Translations under genes and position numbers: made by a program
Assembly: GCA_023664455.1 (NCBI GenBank)
Contig: JAMPFM010000001.1
Span: forward strand, 1 to 64,000
Source of the DNA: Blautia sp.
Lineage (GTDB): Bacteria; Bacillota; Clostridia; Lachnospirales; Lachnospiraceae
Direction of reading: 5' to 3'
DNA: 64,000 nt
Shown: piece after piece, positions 26,769-35,526 of the stretch
Position numbering within the stretch: position 1 is the first letter of the stretch
How the letters are laid out: every line of letters starts with the position of its first letter
Notes under the pieces: generated by a model
Seen by the model: the letters and a program-made list of their open reading frames with translations, nothing else
Database searches by the model: none
Told to the model about the DNA's origin: nothing

Positions 26769-27444
26769 TCTTTTCCTCATTTCCCTCGTCTGTATTTATG
26801 GAAAATTCATAATCTGACGCTTCAACCTCTTCTTCCGGCTCAAATCGTTTGAAAATTCCACTAAAAAAATATGCTGAGGCATATGCCGGCAACGAGATAC
26901 CAAACATAAGCACCAAAACCAGTGAACGCGGTGAAAGCGCTAAAATAACCACCGGCGAACACAATAACAAAACTATCAAAATCGTTTTCGGCAGGTTCAT
27001 AACCGACATGAAAAAAGCATTTCTGAGAATATTCCTCGTCGTATTATCAAATCTTGCCAGAACAGGAAATACATATACCGCTACCATAGTCACCAGGATA
27101 GCTATCGCTGCCATAATGACCTGTAAAAATTTCGGAAACTCTATGGCCGAATATTTAAAAACCAGAACATCCCCGATGCATACCACTATAAAAAGAAGTA
27201 TCAGCAGCCACAATATCGTAGCCTGCTTAAAATTCTGCCTGAAAGATTTAAAAAATCCTGCTACCAGATAACCCTCTTCCCCCCGCGCCACTTTCATAAG
27301 CACATAGTACATTCCTGTAAAGGCGGCGCCTGCCGTAATCACCGGAATACAACAGATTATCATCAAAAAATTCAGAATCATTAAATCCGCTACCCTGTTC
27401 AGGATACGCATAAGCGGACTATCCAGTGCAAAAAATCTGTCCAT
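26761..27444 (-). CDS. YesL family (DUF624) membrane protein
   Basis: 227 residues with about five membrane segments (near 20-45, 75-100, 110-130, 155-170 and 175-195). The N-terminus MDRFFALDSPLMRILNRVADL and LMIICCIPVITAGAAFTGM are typical of YesL/DUF624, often found beside sugar-uptake genes; function unknown. The C-terminal tail is acidic and cytoplasmic. It overlaps the diguanylate cyclase start by 8 bases, a link that hints at shared signalling. A TATAAT box lies at 27471-27476 but its -35 box is weak. Confidence 0.8.
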   Translation of the reverse strand: MDRFFALDSPLMRILNRVADLMILNFLMIICCIPVITAGAAFTGMYYVLMKVARGEEGYLVAGFFKSFRQNFKQATILWLLILLFIVVCIGDVLVFKYSAIEFPKFLQVIMAAIAILVTMVAVYVFPVLARFDNTTRNILRNAFFMSVMNLPKTILIVLLLCSPVVILALSPRSLVLVLMFGISLPAYASAYFFSGIFKRFEPEEEVEASDYEFSINTDEGNEEKNE

Positions 27445-27555
27445 AAGAATCCTTTCTCCAGTCTAACTCTATTATACTGCATAATGAATGAAAAAAGCTA
27501 CATAAATTGACAAACTTTCATAAAAAATTTTTAAAATAGGAATTTTATGCCGTTT

Positions 27556-28812
27556 TTATATCCTGAACCGCTTGCTCACCTGCTCATACTGGGAATTTAA
27601 AGTCTGATACATTTTCATGATTTCCGCGGATTCCGTCTGCACGCTCTGCATAATCGTATCATAATATGTAATAAAAATACTGACAACCTGTTTATTCAGA
27701 CGACCCTTGGCAGATTCTTCTTCCAGGATACTGACGACTTTCTCTTTCGGCAAAGCGTCCCTGTAACTTCTTTTATTCGTCATACCGGTGACGGCGTCCG
27801 CCACCTGTAAGATTCTCTGTTCCTGCGTCATCTGATAATTCTTTAATTTCTTGGGATAACCGCTGCCATCTCCACGCTCATGATGCCCTGTGGCAATCGC
27901 CACGATGTCGTCCCTCATCCGGTTGCCCAGAACTTTTTCCGTCACCGCCACATGTTTTCTCAGCATCTTGATTTCCTCTGAGTTTAATACTCTGGGAGCT
28001 TCCACGATTTCCTTGGGAATCGCCAGCATTCCAAGGTCATGGAGCAGCGCGCCGTAATATAGTTTTTCCTTCTCATCCGCTGTCAGCATCAGCCTGTTTG
28101 CCAGCTCATCACAGATACATACCGTCGTCGTCGTATCAATAACAAGCGACTCATTACGGAAGCCCGTGCAGTACATAAGCATTTCCAGAAACTTCTTTTT
28201 ATCTTCATTGGAAAATATCATATAGTCTATGATACCTTCCAATTCCTCTTTATATTCCCCGGTTTTCAGCTTGGTAAAAATATCGTTCTTTTTCGCCGTC
28301 TGATAGAACAAATCCAGTCCTTCGTCAGAAAGTTTGATGCCCGCCTGTTTATGGAACATCTGCATATTGAACTGGCTGCCCATCGCCGTATGGTAGATAT
28401 CCATCCGCTCCGCAATATTGATGTACGCCGCCAAGTCTTTATAAGCATAATCCACTTTTCTAAGCTGCTCATAATCTGTATGATGGTACATAATCACCTT
28501 CGCCAGGTCTTCCACCGGCGACAGATACTTAAAAAACAAGTATCCGTAAATCGTATGCGCCCGGCTGTCCCTGGACTCATACCGCAGCATATCATTCAAT
28601 ACCCCGGCTTCCGTCTTATACGCGCCGATATCATGAAGCGTCGCCACCATCGCGATATCCGCCAGCTCAAACTCCTCATAACCGCCTTTATCCTCTAACA
28701 TCTTGCAGACCATATATGCCACACGGGAGCCATGATCCATCAGTCTTGGATGAATCAGCCTCAGAGTCTCTCTCATCAATATAAAAATATCTTTGCTCTT
28801 AATATATTCCAT
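27556..28812 (-). CDS. Tandem HD / HD-GYP domain protein, probable c-di-GMP phosphodiesterase
   Basis: 418 residues with two HD domains. The N-terminal one has HGSRVAY (about 27), LHDIG (HD at 60-61) and HH at 110-111. The C-terminal one has LLHDLG (HD at 258-259) and the full HD-GYP signature HHERGDGSGYP (about 310-320). HD-GYP proteins hydrolyse c-di-GMP. No membrane segment or receiver domain is visible, so the first HD may be regulatory or a second catalytic site. It lies directly upstream of the YesL and diguanylate cyclase genes, so synthesis and breakdown of the messenger are encoded side by side. Confidence 0.85.
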   Translation of the reverse strand: MEYIKSKDIFILMRETLRLIHPRLMDHGSRVAYMVCKMLEDKGGYEEFELADIAMVATLHDIGAYKTEAGVLNDMLRYESRDSRAHTIYGYLFFKYLSPVEDLAKVIMYHHTDYEQLRKVDYAYKDLAAYINIAERMDIYHTAMGSQFNMQMFHKQAGIKLSDEGLDLFYQTAKKNDIFTKLKTGEYKEELEGIIDYMIFSNEDKKKFLEMLMYCTGFRNESLVIDTTTTVCICDELANRLMLTADEKEKLYYGALLHDLGMLAIPKEIVEAPRVLNSEEIKMLRKHVAVTEKVLGNRMRDDIVAIATGHHERGDGSGYPKKLKNYQMTQEQRILQVADAVTGMTNKRSYRDALPKEKVVSILEEESAKGRLNKQVVSIFITYYDTIMQSVQTESAEIMKMYQTLNSQYEQVSKRFRI

Positions 28813-28830
28813 ACTAATATTCTCCCATTC

Positions 28831-29304
28831 TTACAGCACAAATTCCATCGGGGTGTATTTGATTCCGTCTTTTTCTTCCTCGCGGCTGATATCCTTAAAC
28901 CCTATCTTATGGTAAAAACCGACTCCATAGGGGGCGGCGTTCACCGTCACTTTATTGACGGCGGTTTCCGATAGCAGGTATTCTCTCAGATATTCAACTA
29001 AAGCCCTCCCGATTCCCTGTCTGTGATACTTTCCGTCCACGAAAAGCAGGGATATATGGGAGCAGCTCCGCAACGTAATCATACCTACAATCCGTCTATC
29101 ATCCAACGCTACAAACATCTGATAAGCGCCCATGATAAACATCCTGTGCAACGCCGTATCCGTAATAAAATCTTCAAAATTCCTGACGCCCTCCATCGTA
29201 TAATCATCCGCTTCAAACTGCAAAAAAGTTTTCCATGCCAATGCCATTGCGTCGTCCCATTCGTCCTGATAGGCGCTCCTGATTTGGTAAAAAGACTTCA
29301 GCAT
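28831..29304 (-). CDS. GNAT family N-acetyltransferase
   Basis: About 157 residues from ATG 29304, which has GGGGGA 6 bases upstream; ATGs at 29310 and 29370 are alternatives. The acetyl-CoA binding core is visible: strand SHISLLFVDGKYHRQGIGRAL with the Q/RxxGxG/A motif (HRQGIGRA), then the helix and KVTVNAAPYGVGFYHKIGF. The substrate cannot be told from sequence. The gene ends 18 bases before the HD-GYP gene and may be co-transcribed. Confidence 0.8.
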   Translation of the reverse strand: MLKSFYQIRSAYQDEWDDAMALAWKTFLQFEADDYTMEGVRNFEDFITDTALHRMFIMGAYQMFVALDDRRIVGMITLRSCSHISLLFVDGKYHRQGIGRALVEYLREYLLSETAVNKVTVNAAPYGVGFYHKIGFKDISREEEKDGIKYTPMEFVL

Positions 29305-29390
29305 TTCCATTCCCCCATTTTCCCGCTGCCTCATGTCTAAACAGTATCCTATCTCAAATTTTGTATCCAAAAAAATCCTCTATTTCTATT

Positions 29391-30374
29391 CTAACGTATT
29401 TCCGTTCGATTTACAAGCGGTAGTCCATTTTCTAATGCATAAGCATTTTCTAAAGTCTCTATCGCAATCGCCTGCATGGCTTCTTTCGTAAAAAAGCCCA
29501 TATGGGAAGTAATCAGCACATTTGGAAATGTCATAAGCCTCGCCAGATTTTCATCCTGCATAATCTCATTGGATTTATCCTCATAAAAAATTCCCTCTTC
29601 TTCCTCATAAACATCCAGACCTACCCCGCCGAATTTTCCTTGTACCAGACCTTCTATCAGCGCATCGGTATCGATAAGGCTGCCTCTGGAAGTATTGACC
29701 AGATAAACGCCGTCCTTCATCCGTCCTATCGATTCCCGATTGATGATATGCCTCGTCCCAGACGTAAGCGGGCAATGCAATGAGATAACGTCTGATTTCT
29801 CAAATAGTTCTTCCGGCTCCACATAGTCCGCTTCCAGTTTCGGATTCGGGTACGGATCGTATGCCAGTACCTGCATTCCAAACCCGTTACAGATTCTAAT
29901 CATTGCCTGTCCGATTTTACCGGTTCCGATGATTCCGGCTGTCTTATGATATAAATCCACACCCATCAGCCCATTCAGACTCATATTGAAGTCCCTTGTC
30001 CTATTATAGGCTTTATGAATACGCCTGTTGACGGTCAGAACCATGCCGATTGCAAATTCAGCCACCGCTTCCGGCGAATAGCTGGGCACCCGCAGTACCA
30101 GTATCTTATCTTCCGCCGCCTTCACGTCCACATGATTGAATCCCGCGCTTCGCAAGAGAATCGCCTTTACCTTCATCTCATAAAGCTTGTCAATCATATC
30201 CGCCGTAATATAGTCGTTCACAAAGACGCATATCGCATCATAATCTTTCGCAAGGTAAATCGTTTCCTCACTAAAAGGCACTTCAAAAAAACGGATGGTA
30301 AACCCATAATCCTTTCCCATAGGTTCAAACCATATCTTATCATAAGGCTTTGTACTAAAAAATGCAATTTTCAT
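29391..30374 (-). CDS. D-lactate dehydrogenase-like 2-hydroxyacid dehydrogenase
   Basis: 327 residues. NAD-dependent reduction of a 2-keto acid, most likely pyruvate to D-lactate in fermentation. The dinucleotide-binding motif is GTGKIGQA (about 150-157) with the aspartate in LAYDPYP. Catalytic residues are the Arg in NTSRGSLID, the Glu in LDVYEEEEG and the His in ITSHMGFFT. The FYEDKSNEIMQDENLARLM insert is typical of the LdhA branch. Good AGGGG site before ATG 30374. Single gene; its promoter is not clear. Confidence 0.88.
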   Translation of the reverse strand: MKIAFFSTKPYDKIWFEPMGKDYGFTIRFFEVPFSEETIYLAKDYDAICVFVNDYITADMIDKLYEMKVKAILLRSAGFNHVDVKAAEDKILVLRVPSYSPEAVAEFAIGMVLTVNRRIHKAYNRTRDFNMSLNGLMGVDLYHKTAGIIGTGKIGQAMIRICNGFGMQVLAYDPYPNPKLEADYVEPEELFEKSDVISLHCPLTSGTRHIINRESIGRMKDGVYLVNTSRGSLIDTDALIEGLVQGKFGGVGLDVYEEEEGIFYEDKSNEIMQDENLARLMTFPNVLITSHMGFFTKEAMQAIAIETLENAYALENGLPLVNRTEIR

Positions 30375-30470
30375 AATTTTCCCCTTTTCTGCACAATTTT
30401 CTACATCAATTCATGGTTAAAAAATCTCAGATATTTCAACCTGTCTTGTCTTAGTATAAGCAGAACGGGA

Positions 30471-30499
30471 AAAAAACATTCCGGCTTTTCACCGGAATG
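30471..30499 (-). terminator. Terminator of the DUF1002 gene
   Basis: Perfect stem CATTCCGG / CCGGAATG with a seven-base loop, followed on the minus strand by T6; right after the stop codon. Confidence 0.88.
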
Positions 30500-30502
30500 C
30501 CC

Positions 30503-31435
30503 TTAGGAAAATAAATTTTGGAAAAAATCTACGACGGAATTTTTGATATTCTGGAAAAAGTTTTTTATCGCAGTCGTCACAGCGTTTCCTACCGCCTCGT
30601 TAATCGCCTCGTTGGCATTTTCCACCAGGTTCAGACCGTATTTCTCATAGAGTTTCTGGGCCTGTTCTATCAGATAATCCGCATCTAATCCGAGGGAATC
30701 CAGTTTTTTCAGCAATGCGATAATCTGCTGTTTTTCCTCTTCCGTCAGCGTGACGCCGAAGCTCTGCTCCCCTTCTTCCAGAATTTCCCTCACGCTTTCT
30801 TCATCCCCGGTATCCAGCTCGCCGCTTGCAATCTTGCCTTTCAGCCATGCCATCAGCGCTTCCACTTCTTCCGGGCTGACGTCGCCCTGAATACTATCCG
30901 CCAGTTCCCCTGTCGTAATCAGCTCGTCTAACGCCGTATCCAGCACGGTATCCGACACCGGCGCTGCGGATATTACTTCATACGCTTTCAACGCCCCGAT
31001 GAGTCCCGCCGTTCCTGAAATCGGCGTCGGCGCCACCACCAGCACTTCTGTATCTTTCATTCCTGCCGTCATCAGCGCATTGCGGTACATTCCCGTCGTG
31101 CAGTAATTAATATTCTGGGTTGTCACGACGATGCCGCTGCCCTCTGACGCTTTCGTCAGTTTCACGCTGGACAACGACCTGCTTCCGATTACCGACGTAT
31201 CCAGATAGGCGTCCAGATATTCATGCTCCGTTTCATTCGTAATATAAAGCACCGTACAATCCGCCAGTCCTTCTTCCGTCAGTCCCATTAAGTTAAGCAC
31301 TGTCGCGCGCTGCTCCGCAGACAAATCCGCGCCCAATACGACTACCGTATCTTTCGTATCCGCAGCAACCGCACTACTGCCGCACAAACCAAACATCAGC
31401 AGCACGGTCAAAAATCCTATTACTTTTTTCATCAT
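30503..31435 (-). CDS. Secreted DUF1002 protein
   Basis: 310 residues. Residues 1-24 are a Sec signal peptide (MMKKVIGFLTVLLMFGLCGSSAVAA). The mature part contains the DUF1002 pattern: VVLGADLSAEQRATVLNLMG, then ITNETEHEYL and GIVVTTQNINYCTTGMYRNAL, and VVAPTPISGTAGLIGALKAYE. The C-terminal 100 residues are helical and amphipathic, ending in IKNFFQNIKNSVVDFFQNLF, which could touch the membrane. Function of the family is unknown. AGGAG site 8 bases before ATG 31435. Confidence 0.85.
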   Translation of the reverse strand: MMKKVIGFLTVLLMFGLCGSSAVAADTKDTVVVLGADLSAEQRATVLNLMGLTEEGLADCTVLYITNETEHEYLDAYLDTSVIGSRSLSSVKLTKASEGSGIVVTTQNINYCTTGMYRNALMTAGMKDTEVLVVAPTPISGTAGLIGALKAYEVISAAPVSDTVLDTALDELITTGELADSIQGDVSPEEVEALMAWLKGKIASGELDTGDEESVREILEEGEQSFGVTLTEEEKQQIIALLKKLDSLGLDADYLIEQAQKLYEKYGLNLVENANEAINEAVGNAVTTAIKNFFQNIKNSVVDFFQNLFS

Positions 31436-31458
31436 GATTCAGACTCCTTTCACCCGCA

Positions 31459-32391
31459 TCAGACTCTCTGCAAAATCCACCGGTAAATATCCTCATACAC
31501 CCGCTCTCTGTCCGTCTCATTCAACAATTCATGCCTATCCTTCTCATACAGCTTCATCTGGACATTCTGCATCCCGCAGTCCAGATAGGATTGGTAAACT
31601 TTTTCCACGCCCTTGCCATAATCCCCCACCGGGTCGTCGGCTCCGGCAATCATCATAATCGGAAGTTCCTTTGGCATACTTTCCACATTCTTCTTATCGT
31701 GCAGGTTATAAATCAACTGGAACAATGCGGCAAATCCATTTAACGTAAACACAAAACCGCAGAGCGAATCGGCAATATAGTTATCTACATTGGCTTCTTC
31801 CCTGGAAAGCCAGTCAAACGCCGTTCTAGCCGGTTTAAATTTCTGATTATAATTCCCAAAAGCCAGTTTATCTATAAACTTCCCGACATGCTTACCCCCG
31901 CAGAAAAGTTTCTGGACAGCCGTAATCGTTTTCGCCGCCAGAACCGTGCCCTTAGGCTGCATACCGGTCCCCACGATGACTGCTCCGTTAATGCCGCTCC
32001 CATAGCGGAAAAGATAGTTTCTCAGAATAAAGGAACCCATGCTATGTCCGAGAATCAGATACAAAACGCCCGGATACTGTTCCTGCATGATTTTTTTCAG
32101 ACGGTGCACATCCCTGACAAGTACATTGGCGGCGTCCTGTTCGCAAAAGTAGCCGTAAGGTGCGCCTTTTGGCACGGATTTCCCATGTCCGAGATGGTCT
32201 TCCCCTACTACCAGAATCCCTTTTTCTGCTAAAAATCTGGCAAATTCATCATATCTATCGATATATTCCGCCATTCCGTGAATAATCTGGAAAATGCATA
32301 CCGGTTTTTCCACATCCGGTATCCACTTTATCGCATGTATTTTATTTTCCCGGTCTCTTGAATCAAAATAAAATTCTTCTTTGCGTACCAT
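31459..32391 (-). CDS. Alpha/beta hydrolase, monoacylglycerol lipase / lysophospholipase-like
   Basis: 310 residues. The nucleophile elbow GHSMGS places Ser near 117. The acid is in AGADDPVGDYGKGV and the base His in EKDRHELLNE, completing the triad. The oxyanion/lid region includes IIHGMAEYIDRYDEF and GEDHLGHGKSV, the pattern of monoglyceride lipases (Hydrolase_4). No signal peptide, so probably cytoplasmic. It lies 23 bases upstream of the DUF1002 gene and 19 bases downstream of metG on the same strand. Confidence 0.85.
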   Translation of the reverse strand: MVRKEEFYFDSRDRENKIHAIKWIPDVEKPVCIFQIIHGMAEYIDRYDEFARFLAEKGILVVGEDHLGHGKSVPKGAPYGYFCEQDAANVLVRDVHRLKKIMQEQYPGVLYLILGHSMGSFILRNYLFRYGSGINGAVIVGTGMQPKGTVLAAKTITAVQKLFCGGKHVGKFIDKLAFGNYNQKFKPARTAFDWLSREEANVDNYIADSLCGFVFTLNGFAALFQLIYNLHDKKNVESMPKELPIMMIAGADDPVGDYGKGVEKVYQSYLDCGMQNVQMKLYEKDRHELLNETDRERVYEDIYRWILQRV

Positions 32392-32410
32392 AAGCTTTCC
32401 CTCTTTATCC

Positions 32411-34447
32411 CTAACAGATTTCAGCGCCCGCGGGCATATCCCGCTCTGGCGTCATCAATGCCAGATTACCGTCCGCATCTTCGGCGCAGAGCAGCATTCC
32501 TTCCGACTTCATGCCGGCGATTTCCCGCGGCTGTAAATTGACCAGTACCATGACCTTTTTCCCGACCATTTCCTCTGCTTTGTAGTACTGTTTGATGCCC
32601 GATAGGATCTGTCTGATACTGGAACCGACGCGCACTTTGAAACAAAGCAGTTTCCTGGATTTCGGCACTTCTGTGCATTCCAGAATTTCACCGACCTGGA
32701 ACTGGCATTTATCAAAATCCTCATAGGTAATGATTTCTTTCGCTTCCATGTCCATGAAGCTTCCCTCTTCTGCTTCCCCTGCCCCTTTATCCGAAGCGGT
32801 CTGGGCATTGGCAGCGCCTTCTGCGGCATTTCTTTTGGCAAACATCTCTTCCACGCTTTCCATGACTTCCTTTAAATCCCGGCGGGCAAAAAGAATTTCC
32901 GGCGTTTCGATTACTTTATTCCCTGACGGATACAGGCTGGAAGCTTTCCGGGTATCCTGCTTATCGGCACATTCTTTTAAGATTGCAAAATCCACAAGCG
33001 GCGCCTGAATCTGCTTCGCTATCTTTTCTGCGGTTTCCGGCATAAAAGGCTCTAACAGACTTGCGCCTACCAGAATCCCGTTTAACAAATTATACAAAAC
33101 GGCCGCAAGCCTGTCTTTTTTATCTTCTTCCTTTGCAAGCGCCCAGGGCATCGTCTCGTCAATATATTTATTGCAGCGTTTGAACAATACAAAAATTTCC
33201 GTTATCGCATCCGCCACCCGCAAATCGTCCATTTTTTTACAGACTTTCGCATAAGTGTCTGTCAGCACATTCCACAGATCGGTATCCACTGCTTCCGGCG
33301 CCGTCTGCATATTCTTATTCTCTACCACGCCGCCGAAATATTTATTGCTCATGGAAATGGTTCTGTTGACTAAATTTCCAAGCGTATTGGCAAGGTCGGA
33401 ATTGAGTCTTTCCACCATCAAATCCCAGGTGATAACACCGTCGTTTTCAAAAGGCATCTCGTGAAGCACAAAATAACGAACCGCGTCCACCCCGAAGAAA
33501 TCAATCAAATCCTCCGCATAAATAACATTTCCTTTGGACTTGCTCATCTTGCCGTCCCCCTGCAGCAGCCAGGGATGCCCGAAAATCTGTTTCGGAAGCG
33601 GCTCCCCCAATGCCATCAGAAAGATGGGCCAGTAAATTGTATGGAAACGAATGATATCTTTGCCAATCAGATGCAAATCCGCCGGCCAGAGTTTCCCATA
33701 CTGCTTTGTACAGTTGCCGTCTGCATCATAACCGATACCCGTAATATAATTGGACAGTGCGTCCAGCCATACATAAACCACATGTTTCGAGTCAAAATCT
33801 ACCGGAATCCCCCATTTAAAAGAGGTCCTGGATACACACAAATCCTGTAAACCGGGCAGCAGGAAATTGTTCATCATTTCATTCTTACGGGACACCGGCT
33901 GGATAAATTCGGGGTGCTCATTAATATGCGCAATCAGTTTATCCGCATATTTGCTCATCTTGAAGAAATAAGCTTCTTCCTTGGCGGGTCTGACTTCCCT
34001 GCCGCAGTCGGGACATTTGCCGTCCACCAGCTGGGATTCCGTCCAGAAAGACTCACAGGGCGTACAATAGAGTCCTTCATACGCGCCTTTATAAATATCC
34101 CCCTGCTCGTATAATTTCTTAAAAATTTTCTGCACCTGTTTCTCATGATACTCGTCCGTCGTACGGATGAATTTATCATAGGAAGTATTCAGCGCGTCGC
34201 AGATAGAGCGAATCTGCCCCGCCACATTGTCCACAAATTCCTTGGGCGTAACGCCTGCTTCCTGCGCTTTTAACTCGATTTTCTGCCCGTGCTCATCGGT
34301 TCCTGTCTGGAAAAACACATCATAACCGTCTTTTCTCTTAAACCGGGCGATACTGTCCGCTAATACAATTTCATAACTGTTGCCGATATGCGGCTTTCCC
34401 GATGTATAGGCAATCGCTGTCGTGATATAATACTTTTTCCTGTCCAT
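32411..34447 (-). CDS. metG: Methionyl-tRNA synthetase with C-terminal tRNA-binding domain
   Basis: Charges tRNA-Met with methionine. 678 residues. HIGH-type motif PHIGNSYE (about 20-27), a zinc knuckle (CTPCES.. CPDCG, about 128-150) and KMSKSKGN (about 303-310). Residues about 570-678 form the EMAP/Csaa-like tRNA-binding domain (DFDKCQFQVGEILECTEVPK, ..GSSIRQILSGIKQYY), which dimerises the enzyme. A low-complexity Ala/Gly/Glu linker precedes this domain. GAGGAAG site before ATG 34447. The leader carries overlapping hairpins (see 34479-34524). Confidence 0.97.
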   Translation of the reverse strand: MDRKKYYITTAIAYTSGKPHIGNSYEIVLADSIARFKRKDGYDVFFQTGTDEHGQKIELKAQEAGVTPKEFVDNVAGQIRSICDALNTSYDKFIRTTDEYHEKQVQKIFKKLYEQGDIYKGAYEGLYCTPCESFWTESQLVDGKCPDCGREVRPAKEEAYFFKMSKYADKLIAHINEHPEFIQPVSRKNEMMNNFLLPGLQDLCVSRTSFKWGIPVDFDSKHVVYVWLDALSNYITGIGYDADGNCTKQYGKLWPADLHLIGKDIIRFHTIYWPIFLMALGEPLPKQIFGHPWLLQGDGKMSKSKGNVIYAEDLIDFFGVDAVRYFVLHEMPFENDGVITWDLMVERLNSDLANTLGNLVNRTISMSNKYFGGVVENKNMQTAPEAVDTDLWNVLTDTYAKVCKKMDDLRVADAITEIFVLFKRCNKYIDETMPWALAKEEDKKDRLAAVLYNLLNGILVGASLLEPFMPETAEKIAKQIQAPLVDFAILKECADKQDTRKASSLYPSGNKVIETPEILFARRDLKEVMESVEEMFAKRNAAEGAANAQTASDKGAGEAEEGSFMDMEAKEIITYEDFDKCQFQVGEILECTEVPKSRKLLCFKVRVGSSIRQILSGIKQYYKAEEMVGKKVMVLVNLQPREIAGMKSEGMLLCAEDADGNLALMTPERDMPAGAEIC

Positions 34448-34478
34448 AACTTTTCTTCCTCTTTCTTTCCGAATCTGA

Positions 34479-34524
34479 AAGATAAGACAAAAAGCCGCCC
34501 TCTTATCTTAGGATACCGGCTTTT
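34479..34524 (-). promoter_or_regulatory. metG leader with two mutually exclusive hairpins
   Basis: On the minus strand, hairpin A pairs AAAAGCCG with CGGCTTTT (34517-34524 and 34490-34497) and is followed by another T, like a terminator. Hairpin B pairs AAGATAAGA with TCTTATCTT (34501-34509 and 34479-34487) and encloses A's 3' arm. The two cannot form fully at once. No T-box GGTGGNACCGCG element or SAM-riboswitch core is visible. A could instead simply terminate upstream transcription. Confidence 0.4.
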
Positions 34525-34557
34525 CTCTTTTTCTCTTATAGAATGCTATATAGTGTT

Positions 34558-34586
34558 AGCCTATCATAAAGAAATCATCTTGTCAA
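34558..34586 (-). promoter_or_regulatory. Possible metG promoter
   Basis: Minus strand perfect TTGACA (34581-34586), 17-base spacer, weak TAGGCT (34558-34563). It would give an about 100-base leader containing the hairpins at 34479-34524. Confidence 0.4.
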
Positions 34587-34642
34587 ATGCCGCTGGAGCT
34601 TATAGTTTGATTGAATCTCTTTACTAAAATTAATAAGGTTGC

Positions 34643-35296
34643 TTATTTTCCCTTATACACATAGTTTTCCAAAGTAATCATATTTCTAATTTCATCTGGC
34701 ATTGTAACATGATGAAGGTTTAATCCTTTGGCAACATGCTTTACAGTAGAATATGTATCCTCACTCACATCTTTTTCCAAAATTGCTAAAACTTGAGATG
34801 GCGCAGTTGTCAATTTTTTTATATCTTCAAGTAATGCCGAAGATGGAACATATATATTATCTTCTTTACTCAAACCAAGACAGAAATTTACTCCTCCCAT
34901 AACTTTATCTACCAAAAGATATGGTCGAGTATTATTATAATCACCGACAATTTTGGTTATTTTCGTTACCTCCATCAGTGCAGGTAATGCAGATAATTTT
35001 AACTGAGTTGTGCCATCCTGTTTAAAACGAAACTCTTCCAGTCCTAATTTATTCTCTATGCATTTTCTATAAAAATTTATTGATTGATTAAGAAGTACAC
35101 TTCCATCCTTTCCCGTTAATTCTATACCTGTCAAATGCTGATAGTTTCTTTCATAGAATGCTACTTCTATATAACGAATTGTATTATCCTGTCTTTCACG
35201 ATAAATAATTATCAGTTTCTTATTCCGAAGTTTCTGTTGATACAGCTTTGCACAATTCAATATCCTTCTTCTTGCATCTTCTTTGGTAAATTTCAT
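34643..35296 (-). CDS. PBECR4-like putative nuclease, candidate toxin
   Basis: 217 residues, no signal peptide or membrane segment. I recognise the pattern of PBECR4 (a BECR-fold nuclease family that includes RelE-, barnase- and colicin E5-like RNases) from segments such as RYIEVAFYERNYQHLTGIEL, NFYRKCIENKLGLEEFRF, DGTTQLKLSALPALM and KIVGDYNNTRPYLLVDK; this is recall, not a search. Good GGAGG site before ATG 35296. It is AT-rich compared with metG. Directly upstream lies a strong promoter, a three-repeat structured RNA and a long terminator-like hairpin, the layout of type III toxin-antitoxin loci. No protein antitoxin gene adjoins it. Role as a toxin is inferred. Confidence 0.6.
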   Translation of the reverse strand: MKFTKEDARRRILNCAKLYQQKLRNKKLIIIYRERQDNTIRYIEVAFYERNYQHLTGIELTGKDGSVLLNQSINFYRKCIENKLGLEEFRFKQDGTTQLKLSALPALMEVTKITKIVGDYNNTRPYLLVDKVMGGVNFCLGLSKEDNIYVPSSALLEDIKKLTTAPSQVLAILEKDVSEDTYSTVKHVAKGLNLHHVTMPDEIRNMITLENYVYKGK

Positions 35297-35325
35297 AACC
35301 CCGTTTATAATCCTCCATAAAATTT

Positions 35326-35368
35326 AAAGAGAGAGCAATAACACCACTGTGCTATATACCCTCTCTTT
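35326..35368 (-). terminator. Long hairpin between the repeat RNA and the nuclease gene
   Basis: Minus strand AAAGAGAGGG.. pairs with ..GCTCTCTCTTT (about 11 bp with wobbles), continued by an inner stem ATAGCAC / GTGTTAT. It is followed by AAATTTTAT and then the GGAGG site of the nuclease gene. It could end most repeat-RNA transcripts and allow limited read-through. Confidence 0.6.
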
Positions 35369-35370
35369 GT

Positions 35371-35520
35371 GGCTAATTTTAGTGTTGTCTGCCAACGACC
35401 AACTTAAAAAGCTGGTAAATCTATCGGTTTTTAGTGTTGTCCGCCAACGGTCAATCATATGATTGACAAGCATATCAGATTTAAGTGTTAGCCCACTGGG
35501 AAAGCACGCTTTCCCTTTTA
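35371..35520 (-). ncRNA. Three-repeat structured RNA upstream of the PBECR4-like gene
   Basis: Three units, 51-52 bases apart. Each has a hairpin followed by a conserved single-stranded-looking segment. Hairpins: GGGAAAGC-GT-GCTTTCCC (35498-35515), GTCAATCAT-ATGATTGAC (35450-35467) and ACCAGCTT-TTT-AAGTTGGT with one G-U pair (35398-35416). Stem sequences differ completely but pairing is kept. Conserved segments: CGTTGGCGGACAACACTAAA and CGTTGGCAGACAACACTAAA, and a diverged AGTGGGCTAACACTTAAA; within these GTTG/CAAC (or AGTG/CACT) can pair. Candidate antitoxin RNA. Confidence 0.6.
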
Positions 35521-35526
35521 TATATT

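Noticed and set aside
34448..34640. T-box or SAM riboswitch upstream of metG
   Set aside because: No AGGGTGGNACCGCG antiterminator sequence and no SAM-riboswitch core could be found.
35371..35520. CRISPR array
   Set aside because: Only three units; the variable part is a self-paired hairpin and not a spacer, and no cas genes are present.
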